Below are positions 1 through 5,041 of a stretch of 5,041 nt of DNA, in pieces. The first letter of the stretch is position 1. Every line of letters begins with the position of its first letter. The notes below the pieces were generated by a model, which made no database searches, was not told where the DNA came from, and saw nothing but the letters and a program-made list of their open reading frames with translations. A program made the translations under genes and the position numbers. The DNA comes from an uncultured Oscillospiraceae bacterium (GTDB taxonomy: Bacteria > Bacillota > Clostridia > Oscillospirales > Acutalibacteraceae): NCBI GenBank assembly GCA_902461995.1, contig CABQAA010000182.1, positions 1 to 5,041 on the forward strand, written 5' to 3'.

Positions 1-825
1 GATGCGGTCTATACGTGCAAAGCGCGCGGCCTGTTTCGAAAGGACAAGCAGGTTCCCGTGGCGGGGGATCGTGTCACCCTATCGGTTCGGGAGGACGGCA
101 CCGGGGTTATCGAATCGCTGCGGGACCGCCGCAACCAGCTGATTCGTCCGCCGGTCGCTAATCTGGATTTTCTGGTGGTTGTGGCGTCTGTCGTCGACCC
201 CAGTCCCAATACCCAGGTCATCGACAAAATGATCGCGCTGGCGGAATGGAACGACATCGAACCGGTTATTGTGATCACCAAAGCGGATCTGCAGGAGACG
301 GATGCGCTGGAAGCCGTCTATCGGCAGGCGGGGTTCCACGTTTTTACGGTCTCCTCTCGCGATCCGGATTCCATAATCCCGCTGCGGAAGGCTTTATGCG
401 GAAAGGTATCGGCCTTTACCGGGAATTCCGGCGTTGGGAAATCCAGCTTGCTCAACCAGATCGATCCCCGCCTTTCTCAGGAGACGGGAGAAACGAGCAA
501 AAAGCTCGGCCGCGGCCGCCACACGACCCGTTCAACGGTTCTGTTTCGTCAGCCGGAAGGCGGATATATCGCCGATACACCCGGATTTTCATCCATTGAA
601 CTCGAACGCACTCAAATTATCCGGAAAGAGGATCTTGCCGGATGTTTCCGGGAATTCGACACCTATTTCGGCAAATGCCGATACGGATCCTGTACCCATA
701 TGGGGGAAGACGGCTGCGCCGTGGAGCAGGCCGTCCGGGAGGGCCGTATCGCCCGTTCGCGGCTGGACAGTTACCAGGCCATGTATCGAGAAGTGAAAGA
801 TTGGAAAGAGTGGGAGAAGAGATGA
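1..825 (+). CDS. rsgA: Ribosome small-subunit-dependent GTPase RsgA (5' end missing)
   Basis: RsgA is a circularly permuted GTPase that binds the 30S subunit and helps its late maturation. The frame is open from base 1, so the start lies left of the window; 274 residues are visible and about 20 are probably missing. The first ~60 visible residues match the OB-fold (an ARGLFRK segment, then PVAGDRV). The GTPase motifs come in the permuted order typical of the family: G4 TKAD at 93-96, G5 SS near 118, G1 GNSGVGKS at 141-148, the G2 region GRGRHTT at 170-176 and G3 DTPGF at 192-196. A C-terminal zinc knuckle C-x4-C-x-H-x5-C is intact (C226, C231, H233, C239). Because the GTPase motifs and zinc ligands are all present, the gene looks functional. 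Its TGA overlaps the ATG of thiN (ATGA), which suggests translational coupling. In B. subtilis rsgA is followed by rpe and then thiN; here rpe is absent. Confidence 0.97.
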   Translation, partial: DAVYTCKARGLFRKDKQVPVAGDRVTLSVREDGTGVIESLRDRRNQLIRPPVANLDFLVVVASVVDPSPNTQVIDKMIALAEWNDIEPVIVITKADLQETDALEAVYRQAGFHVFTVSSRDPDSIIPLRKALCGKVSAFTGNSGVGKSSLLNQIDPRLSQETGETSKKLGRGRHTTRSTVLFRQPEGGYIADTPGFSSIELERTQIIRKEDLAGCFREFDTYFGKCRYGSCTHMGEDGCAVEQAVREGRIARSRLDSYQAMYREVKDWKEWEKR

Positions 826-1478
826 GCCGCTGCGTTATTCTGTCGGCCGGGCCGGTCAAAAATCCCGCATCGCTTCGTCCTCTTCTTCGGCCGGACGACT
901 GGATCCTGGCGGCGGATGGGGGATGGGCGCTTGCCCAGGCGCTGGGGATTCCGGTTTCCCTGCTGATTGCGGATTTCGACTCTCTGCTTCTGTCTGAAGA
1001 GGATCTCTCGGGAGTGCCCGAAGTCATTCGCCTGCCCGTGGAAAAGGACTGGACGGATACCATGGCGGCGGCCATGGAGGGGTTCCGGCGGGGGTATCGG
1101 GAGTTTTTAATTCTGGGCGGAACGGGAGGACGGCTGGACCATACGGTGGCCAATTTCGCCGTGCTGTACGCTTTGGTGCGGCAGGGGGCCCGGGCGTATA
1201 TGGCCGACGAACAGAACCGGGTGGAACTGCGTCTGCCGGGGCATTACCTCCTGGAACCGCAGGAGGGCTATAAATTTTCTCTGTTCCCGTATGGGGGAGA
1301 GGTAACGGGGCTGACGGAGCGTCAGGTGTTTTATCCGCTGGACAATGCTACCCTCACACCGGATAATCCCTTGGGGATAAGCAATGAATTTTTGAAGGAT
1401 TCGGTGAAAAACACCCTTCTTCCGGCCGAAATATCCTTTAAAACCGGAGTTCTGATGATTTTTCTTTCAAAAGATTAG
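822..1478 (+). CDS. thiN: Thiamine pyrophosphokinase
   Basis: This enzyme transfers pyrophosphate from ATP to thiamine, giving thiamine diphosphate in the cytoplasm; it salvages imported thiamine. The protein is 218 residues, a normal length. The N-terminal catalytic domain shows AADGG (30-34), IADFDS (49-54, usually GDFDS), KDWTDT (75-80) and GGTGGRLDH (99-107) followed by Asn111, which are the metal, ATP and thiamine site signatures of the family. The C-terminal beta domain carries SLFPYG (153-158) and GISNEF (185-190), the usual thiamine-binding end. The start is the ATG overlapping the rsgA stop by 4 bases, with purine-rich GGGAGAAG just upstream inside rsgA. The reading frame extends further upstream, but that part overlaps the RsgA zinc-binding region and resembles nothing. 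The only oddity is Ala for the first Gly of the GDFDS motif, which leaves both acidic residues in place. Confidence 0.96.
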   Translation: MSRCVILSAGPVKNPASLRPLLRPDDWILAADGGWALAQALGIPVSLLIADFDSLLLSEEDLSGVPEVIRLPVEKDWTDTMAAAMEGFRRGYREFLILGGTGGRLDHTVANFAVLYALVRQGARAYMADEQNRVELRLPGHYLLEPQEGYKFSLFPYGGEVTGLTERQVFYPLDNATLTPDNPLGISNEFLKDSVKNTLLPAEISFKTGVLMIFLSKD

Positions 1479-1508
1479 CACCATTTCGCCGTTCCCGAAT
1501 ATGCTGGT

Positions 1509-1536
1509 ATTGTAAGCACGGGTAAGCCGTGACAAT
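1509..1536 (+). other. Intercistronic RNA hairpin between thiN and the microprotein gene
   Basis: Bases 1509-1513 (ATTGT) pair with 1532-1536 (ACAAT), and 1517-1521 (CACGG) pair with 1527-1531 (CCGTG), with a 3-base bulge at 1514-1516 and a GTAAG loop. CTG at 1504-1506 could extend the stem by pairing with CAG at 1537-1539. No U-tract follows directly, so this does not look like a terminator. It sits just before the ribosome binding site of the next gene (GAGGGG at 1543-1548), where it could protect a processed 3' end or tune translation. That role is an inference; only the pairing is seen. Confidence 0.4.
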
Positions 1537-1559
1537 CAGGCTGAGGGGACGGTGTTTTT

Positions 1560-1715
1560 ATGAGGAACAGACGACGCTGCGGTTGCGGAGCGAGCACGTG
1601 CTGCGCCGCGTTTGGCGCGGGGCTGCTTGTCGCAACGCTCTGCCCGCCCAAGCTCATCCTGATTTTTGTCGCGGCAGCCCTAGTGCTGACAGGCCTTTCG
1701 CTGGTAAAAAATTGA
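1560..1715 (+). CDS. Small two-helix membrane protein of unknown function (51 aa)
   Basis: I cannot name this gene. It encodes 51 residues: a basic start MRNRRR, a cysteine cluster (C7, C9, C14, C15), then a hydrophobic stretch at about 16-28 and a second at about 32-49, separated by CPPK (28-31), and a C-terminal KN. This suggests a helical hairpin in the membrane with the Cys-rich end in the cytoplasm by the positive-inside rule. The ATG is preceded by GAGGGG at 1543-1548 (spacing about 11, slightly long), and an in-frame stop at 1542-1544 excludes an earlier start. It lies 81 bases after thiN and 13 bases before the spoVM-like gene on the same strand, so it is probably co-transcribed with both. 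Its position suggests a sporulation or envelope role, but this is inference. Supporting coding status are the residue pattern, the RBS and the tight spacing; no homology search was possible. Confidence 0.7.
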   Translation: MRNRRRCGCGASTCCAAFGAGLLVATLCPPKLILIFVAAALVLTGLSLVKN

Positions 1716-1721
1716 AGGGGG
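1714..1721 (+). promoter_or_regulatory. Strong Shine-Dalgarno site of the spoVM-like gene
   Basis: GAAGGGGG ends 7 bases before the ATG at 1729. It overlaps the stop codon of the preceding 51-residue ORF (TGA, 1713-1715). This strong, well-spaced site is the main evidence that the 29-codon ORF is translated, and the overlap suggests coupling between the two small genes. Confidence 0.75.
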
Positions 1722-1728
1722 CTTCTTC

Positions 1729-1818
1729 ATGAAAATCGTGATCGTCAAGAGTCCGAAGCTGTTCGGAGGATTGCTGCGCCGTCTGTTCGGCATCAAAAAG
1801 GAAAGTTACATAGAATAA
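1729..1818 (+). CDS. spoVM: Stage V sporulation protein M (SpoVM-like amphipathic peptide, 29 aa)
   Basis: SpoVM is a tiny amphipathic helix made in the mother cell. It recognises the convex outer forespore membrane and recruits SpoIVA to start coat assembly; it is also known as an FtsH inhibitor and substrate. This ORF aligns without gaps to the 26-residue B. subtilis SpoVM as I remember it. Shared positions include M1, K2, K7, P9, K10, G13, G14 and R17, with conservative hydrophobic changes between. Pro9, important for membrane placement, is kept. Residue 8 is Ser where B. subtilis has Leu, position 6 is Val for Ile, and the C-terminus (KKESYIE) runs 3 residues longer. The strong RBS 7 bases upstream and the position downstream of thiN, the same order as in Bacillus, support the call. 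No sigma-E promoter could be recognised upstream, so it may be read through from the operon or have a divergent promoter. Confidence 0.88.
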   Translation: MKIVIVKSPKLFGGLLRRLFGIKKESYIE

Positions 1819-1835
1819 ATATCCGGATTGGCTCC

Positions 1836-1856
1836 GCCGCGGCATTTTGCCGCGGC
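1836..1856 (+). terminator. Probable terminator of the rsgA-thiN-spoVM cluster
   Basis: GCCGCGGCA (1836-1844) pairs perfectly with TGCCGCGGC (1848-1856) around a 3-base TTT loop, 17 bases after the spoVM stop codon. The stem is very GC-rich, but only TTATGCCATTTTCT follows, so the U-tract is broken. It fits an intrinsic terminator of moderate quality, and a new promoter begins about 30 bases later. Confidence 0.55.
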
Positions 1857-1883
1857 TTATGCCATTTTCTGTGAAAATACAGG

Positions 1884-1912
1884 TTTGCATTTGTCGCAAA
1901 ATGTTGTATAAT
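1884..1912 (+). promoter_or_regulatory. Sigma-A-like promoter of the CofE-like gene
   Basis: A perfect -10 hexamer TATAAT lies at 1907-1912. The best -35 is TTTGCA at 1884-1889 (4 of 6 consensus bases, 17-base spacer), with TTGCAT at 1885-1890 as an alternative (16-base spacer). Transcription would start near 1918-1920, giving a leader of about 160 nt. The region between the upstream hairpin and this site is AT-richer than the genes around it. Confidence 0.65.
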
Positions 1913-1918
1913 AAGGAA

Positions 1919-2079
1919 CGGTTTGGCCTCCGGGAGCCGGAGCGCAGGAGAAACAAGTGGGAGACCTAGGCTGAAATCCCTTTTCGGCCTGACGGTTTTG
2001 TGTCTTTGCCGTTTTATCGGTACCGGATACGGGATCCGATGCGAAAGGCACGATGCCCGAGAAAGGAATGGTTATAAGA
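1919..2079 (+). other. Long untranslated leader with several hairpins, upstream of the CofE-like gene
   Basis: No convincing gene lies here. CTCCGG (1928-1933) can pair with CCGGAG (1937-1942) over a GAG loop. AGGCTGAAA (1968-1976) pairs with TTTCGGCCT (1982-1990) through 9 pairs with one U-G, loop TCCCT. A third weak stem joins ACGG (1992-1995) to CCGT (2009-2012) and runs into TTTT (2012-2015). Near the start codon, ATCGG (2016-2020) may pair with CCGAT (2036-2040), or alternatively CGGAT (2024-2028) with ATCCG (2034-2038); the two are mutually exclusive. I do not recognise any known riboswitch, T-box or attenuator consensus. A regulatory role is possible but unproven. Confidence 0.4.
2061..2067 (+). 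promoter_or_regulatory. Ribosome binding site deciding the CofE-like start
   Basis: GAAAGGA ends 12 bases before the ATG at 2080 and directly abuts the ATG at 2068, so it can serve only the former, with rather long spacing. A weaker AAAGG at 2044-2048 could serve an ATG at 2053. The 2080 start is preferred because the conserved part of the protein begins almost at once after it (TVGTVVRGIRTP). Confidence 0.45.
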
Positions 2080-3270
2080 ATGTCAAAAACAGTGGGAACG
2101 GTCGTGCGCGGAATTCGTACCCCGATCATTCGGCAGGGAGACGACTTGGCCCGTATCGTGGTTGATTCCGTTCTGGAAGCCGCGAAAGAAGAACAAATCG
2201 AGCTGCAAGACCGGGACGTTGTGGCCGCCACCGAGGCCATCGTCGCCCGGGCGCAGGGAAACTACGCATCTGTCGACGCCATCGCGGCGGATGTGCACCG
2301 CAAATTTCCGGCCGGCCATATCGGGGTACTGTTTCCCATCCTGAGCCGGAACCGCTTTGCCATTTGCCTGCGGGGCATCGCCCGAGGGGCCAAGAAAATC
2401 ACCCTGATGCTCAGTTATCCGTCCGACGAAGTGGGCAATCATCTGATTGATCCCGACGTCATGGATGCGAAGGGCGTCAATCCCTGGAGCGATGTACTGA
2501 CCGAAAGCCGTTATCGGGAGCTTTTCGGTTATGTCAAACACACCTTCACCGGCGTGGATTATGTGGAGTACTATACCTCTCTGATCCGGGAAGAGGGCGC
2601 GGAGGTCGAAGTGGTATTCGCCAATGCGCCTGAAGCCATCCTGCCGTATACGAAGGATGTTCTTACCTGCGACATTCACACCCGCCAGCGGAGCAAACGC
2701 CGTCTGACAGCGGCCGGAGCTTCCACCGTGTATGGACTCGACGATATTCTGACCGCTCCGGTCCACGGCAGCGGATTCAATGCGAATTACGGTCTGCTCG
2801 GGTCCAATAAAGCGACCGAGTCCTCGGTCAAACTTTTTCCGCGGGATTGCGACGCCTTTGTCACCCGGGTGCAGGATCTTCTGAAGGAGGCGACCGGCCG
2901 CCGGATCGAAGTGATGATTTACGGCGACGGCGCATTTAAAGATCCGGTCGGCCGGATTTGGGAATTGGCTGATCCGGTGGTGTCTCCCGCGTATACGGCG
3001 GGGTTGGAGGGTACGCCCAATGAAGTCAAACTGAAGTATCTGGCGGACAACGATTTTGCCAATCTCTCGGGGGACGAACTTCGCACCGCCATCACGAAAT
3101 CCATTGCGGAGAAGGATCGGGACCTCAAGGGAACCATGCTGACACAGGGAACCACCCCGCGCCGTCTGACCGATCTGATCGGCTCTCTGTGTGATCTGAC
3201 TTCCGGCAGCGGGGACAAGGGGACGCCGGTTGTCCTGGTGCAGGGGTATTTTACCAACTACGCGGATTAA
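2080..3270 (+). CDS. CofE-like gamma-glutamyl ligase family protein (F420-0:gamma-glutamyl ligase homologue)
   Basis: The protein is 396 residues from the preferred ATG; starts at 2053 or 2068 would add 9 or 4. Its ends match the CofE fold: GIRTPIIRQGDD (11-22) then DRDVVAATEAIVARAQG (44-60) resemble the N-terminal nucleotide-binding part, while YGDGAFKDPVG (281-291) and GSGDKGTPVVLVQG (376-389) resemble the TDTNGR and GDGIPAVVVRG segments of archaeal CofE. CofE adds glutamates to the F420 side chain using GTP and a divalent metal. CofE is about 250 residues; here a segment of about 150 residues between the two conserved parts is extra. Most Clostridia are not known to make F420, and no other F420 gene is in view, so the real substrate is unknown; ligation of glutamate or another amino acid to a small acceptor is inference. 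No signal peptide or membrane segment is seen, so it is cytoplasmic. It has its own promoter and terminator and appears monocistronic. Confidence 0.82.
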   Translation: MSKTVGTVVRGIRTPIIRQGDDLARIVVDSVLEAAKEEQIELQDRDVVAATEAIVARAQGNYASVDAIAADVHRKFPAGHIGVLFPILSRNRFAICLRGIARGAKKITLMLSYPSDEVGNHLIDPDVMDAKGVNPWSDVLTESRYRELFGYVKHTFTGVDYVEYYTSLIREEGAEVEVVFANAPEAILPYTKDVLTCDIHTRQRSKRRLTAAGASTVYGLDDILTAPVHGSGFNANYGLLGSNKATESSVKLFPRDCDAFVTRVQDLLKEATGRRIEVMIYGDGAFKDPVGRIWELADPVVSPAYTAGLEGTPNEVKLKYLADNDFANLSGDELRTAITKSIAEKDRDLKGTMLTQGTTPRRLTDLIGSLCDLTSGSGDKGTPVVLVQGYFTNYAD

Positions 3271-3272
3271 TG

Positions 3273-3308
3273 AAAAGGAGCGTGCTGCCGAGGCAGCGCG
3301 CTCCTTTT
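3273..3308. terminator. Strong bidirectional intrinsic terminator between convergent genes
   Basis: A 16-base stem joins 3273-3288 (AAAAGGAGCGTGCTGC) to 3293-3308 through a CGAG tetraloop, with a single U-G pair. On the + strand the stem ends in TTTT followed by GTTT, 2 bases after the CofE-like stop codon. On the - strand the other arm also ends in TTTT, about 35 bases after the histidine kinase stop. It should therefore end transcription from both sides. Confidence 0.92.
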
Positions 3309-3343
3309 GTTTGACTGTGCAGAGATCGCATGGTACGATCCGG

Positions 3344-5041
3344 TTAAGCGGGCGACATGACGACAGGCGGGTCGATGGAAGGCGGGAGAGTTGGGGCCTT
3401 CCGCAAACACAGGATTACTTTAAAGAGATCCCCGTCTATTTGGATATTCATGGTACCCTGCTGCAGCTCCATCAGGCTTTTGGCGATAGACAGACCGAGT
3501 CCGCTGCCCTCCGTATAGCGGGAGGAGTCCCCCCGTACAAACCGTTCCATCAATTCATCGGGCTGAATGCCGAGCGCTTCGCGGGAGATGTTTTTGATGG
3601 AGATCAGCGCTTCGGTTTCGGTGTCGAGAAGATCGACATAGACACGGGTGTTGTCCAGCGCGTATTTCACCGCGTTTCCGAACAGGTTGTCGAGGACTCT
3701 CCACATATGGCGTCCATCCGCCACCACGGTGACCGGCGCTTCGGGCAGCCGGCACAGCAGCTGGATATGCCGCTCTTCCAGGCGGGCTTCAAATTCCCCG
3801 CCGGCCTGTTTGATGAGCTCATTGATATTAAGCGGCTCCAGATTGACCGTGATGTTTCCGGACGTCACCTTGGAAGCTTCCACAAGATCCGCCATCAGCT
3901 GCCCGAGACGTTTGGATTTGTTTTCCAATATATCGATGTATTCCAGGGCGGTCGGATCCTCTATGGAAGTGGATTTGAGCAGGCCGACATAGCTGATGAT
4001 CGAGGTCAGCGGGGTTTTGATGTCATGAGACACGTTCGTGATGAGTTCGGTTTTCATTCGTTCACTGCGGGTTGCTTTCTGTACGGCGATCTGAATCGCT
4101 GACTGGGTACTGTTCAGATTGCGGGCCATCTGGGCAAAAATGGGAACCGACTGGACGTCGATGGTTTGTTCCAGATCGCCAGCGGCCATGCGTTCGGTCG
4201 CTTTTCGGATTTTTTCATATTGGACGGCTGTCCAAACGCCGACGATCCCGATGCTGATATTCATCATCAGCAGAAAGAGGACGCCGATACCGTTTGAAGA
4301 GAGAAACAGGATCAGCTGTGCAACCGTGAACGCCCCCATCAGGCAGACGGTGCGGAAGAAGATGGTGGTATGACGGTTGAGTGCGCGGACGCCGCAGACG
4401 ATCAGGTGAAAGAAACTCGTCTTGTTCAGCATGCCCGCTTTGGCACGGCGGACAAGAGACAGGCCGAACGTCACCGCCCAGATTCCGGACAGGGCGGCGG
4501 TAAACAAGAGCCAGACGCTCCTTCGTTCAGAGACAAACATAATGCCCATGAACAGCAGGATGACGAACAAAAGAATGGGAATCTCCGTCCATATTCTGTC
4601 GAACGGGTTGAGAACGATGTGCTCTTCTCCCGCCTTGTGTCCGGCCGCCGCGACCAGAAAACAATAGAGGACCAGGATGGCGATGATGCCGGTACACGAT
4701 AAGATGACCACAGGAGTCAGCCAGCGCTTGCTGTACTGAAATTCCGCCGAAGCTTTGCTGTACGCATCTTTATACGGCAGTTTCTCCCGCAGACCGTACT
4801 GAATTCGATAGCGGGTTGTAGTGGTGGTAGCATTGCCCGCGGCATCGGTTACGGTCTCGTGCAAATTGAAGTTGTAGCGGCCAACTTGGCCGTTGGTCAG
4901 CTGTGCCAGGGCGACGCCATCGTCGACGATATTGGAGAGCACTGTGGTATCTGTGCCGTCCGAAATCTGCCAGACAAAATTGCCCTTTTCGTTCACTCCG
5001 GCCGATTCCTGCAGTGATTCCAACTCACTTTGCTGTTCATA
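3344..5041 (-). CDS. Multi-pass membrane sensor histidine kinase (N-terminus missing)
   Basis: The frame stays open to the right edge, so the start is outside; 565 residues are visible (numbered from the edge). Residues 1-106 look extracytoplasmic, with a VTDAAGNATTTTTRY stretch. Five membrane segments follow at about 107-134, 154-170, 175-197, 226-247 and 252-273; one more anchor upstream would put the kinase in the cytoplasm. Then come a HAMP-like linker (about 271-325, ERMAAGDLEQTI), an H-box NVSHDIKTPLTS with phospho-acceptor His339 (codon 4025-4027), an N-box DNLFGNAVKYA (451-461), an F-box ERFVRGDSSR (499-508) and a G2 box EGSGLGLS (511-518). The G1 box has KNIS at 483-486 where DxGxG is usual. 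This is a VanS/OmpR-type kinase that would sense an envelope signal and phosphorylate a response regulator, probably encoded just upstream beyond the edge. The C-terminus has a proline-rich tail (PTLPPSIDPPVV). The signal is unknown. Confidence 0.93.
   Translation of the reverse strand, partial: YEQQSELESLQESAGVNEKGNFVWQISDGTDTTVLSNIVDDGVALAQLTNGQVGRYNFNLHETVTDAAGNATTTTTRYRIQYGLREKLPYKDAYSKASAEFQYSKRWLTPVVILSCTGIIAILVLYCFLVAAAGHKAGEEHIVLNPFDRIWTEIPILLFVILLFMGIMFVSERRSVWLLFTAALSGIWAVTFGLSLVRRAKAGMLNKTSFFHLIVCGVRALNRHTTIFFRTVCLMGAFTVAQLILFLSSNGIGVLFLLMMNISIGIVGVWTAVQYEKIRKATERMAAGDLEQTIDVQSVPIFAQMARNLNSTQSAIQIAVQKATRSERMKTELITNVSHDIKTPLTSIISYVGLLKSTSIEDPTALEYIDILENKSKRLGQLMADLVEASKVTSGNITVNLEPLNINELIKQAGGEFEARLEERHIQLLCRLPEAPVTVVADGRHMWRVLDNLFGNAVKYALDNTRVYVDLLDTETEALISIKNISREALGIQPDELMERFVRGDSSRYTEGSGLGLSIAKSLMELQQGTMNIQIDGDLFKVILCLRKAPTLPPSIDPPVVMSPA

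Noticed and set aside
617..1153. Open frame of 178 codons on the - strand, across rsgA and thiN
   Set aside because: It covers the RsgA zinc knuckle and the ThiN catalytic motifs on the other strand; the Arg/Ser/Pro-rich translation is typical of a shadow frame.
1479..1728. Sigma-E promoter for the spoVM-like gene
   Set aside because: I looked for an ATATT-like -35 with a CATACAnT-like -10 at proper spacing; AATAT at 1499-1503 has no convincing partner downstream.
1529..1732. Alternative + frame of 67 codons over the microprotein region
   Set aside because: It starts inside the hairpin without an RBS and overlaps the 51-codon frame, which has the RBS, hydrophobic segments and proper spacing.
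1968..1990. Similarity of GGCTGAAATCCC to the GUGAAAUUCCC element of FMN riboswitches
   Set aside because: The other conserved FMN elements and the six-helix junction are absent, so the match is short and accidental.
1923..2165. Possible leader peptide of 80 codons upstream of the CofE-like gene
   Set aside because: It has a TTG start only a few bases after the expected transcription start, no RBS, and runs into the coding region of the CofE-like gene.
2083..2766. Open frame of 227 codons on the - strand, inside the CofE-like gene
   Set aside because: It is fully antisense to a gene with clear family motifs, with no RBS or domain, and is a by-product of GC-rich codon use.
3230..4102. Open frame of 290 codons on the + strand, overlapping the CofE-like 3' end and antisense to the kinase
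   Set aside because: It runs through the terminator hairpin and opposite the intact H, N, F and G2 boxes of the kinase. Its composition is a mirror of that gene, with no recognisable domain.
4823..4842. Low-complexity GTGGTGG-type tract as a possible repeat or phase-variable site
   Set aside because: It simply encodes a run of five Thr in the kinase external domain with mixed codons, and is too short and irregular for slippage.

Overview
The window looks like a chromosomal segment from an endospore-forming, fairly GC-rich member of the Clostridia (Bacillota), possibly near the Oscillospiraceae. That placement is an inference from three things: an rsgA-thiN-spoVM gene order, a SpoVM-like peptide, and a VanS/OmpR-type sensor kinase of a kind I associate with Clostridia. 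There is no sign of a mobile element, phage, CRISPR array, tRNA or rRNA.

Left part (1-1856, + strand): the 3' end of rsgA (ribosome-assembly GTPase, cut by the left edge) overlaps thiN (thiamine pyrophosphokinase) by 4 bases. Two very small genes follow. One encodes a 51-residue, cysteine-containing membrane microprotein that I cannot name. The other encodes a 29-residue peptide that aligns without gaps to SpoVM, the amphipathic helix that anchors the spore coat to the forespore surface. A GC-rich hairpin closes this cluster. The rpe gene that sits between rsgA and thiN in Bacillus subtilis is absent here.

Middle part (1884-3308, + strand): a sigma-A-like promoter and a leader of roughly 160 nt with several possible hairpins precede a 396-residue protein. 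This protein has the sequence signatures of the CofE / coenzyme F420-0:gamma-glutamyl ligase family at both ends, but a long extra central segment. It ends at a very strong hairpin terminator.

Right part (3344-5041, - strand): most of a multi-pass membrane sensor histidine kinase, whose N-terminus lies beyond the right edge. It converges on the CofE-like gene, and both probably share the symmetrical terminator at 3273-3308.

The genes fall into three transcription units. The first mixes housekeeping (ribosome maturation, thiamine cofactor) with sporulation (SpoVM), as in other Bacillota. The CofE-like gene appears to be a single-gene unit. The kinase presumably belongs with a response regulator outside the window. 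The least described items are the 51-residue microprotein next to spoVM and the enlarged CofE-like ligase with its structured leader. I see no clear evidence of a wholly new multi-gene system.
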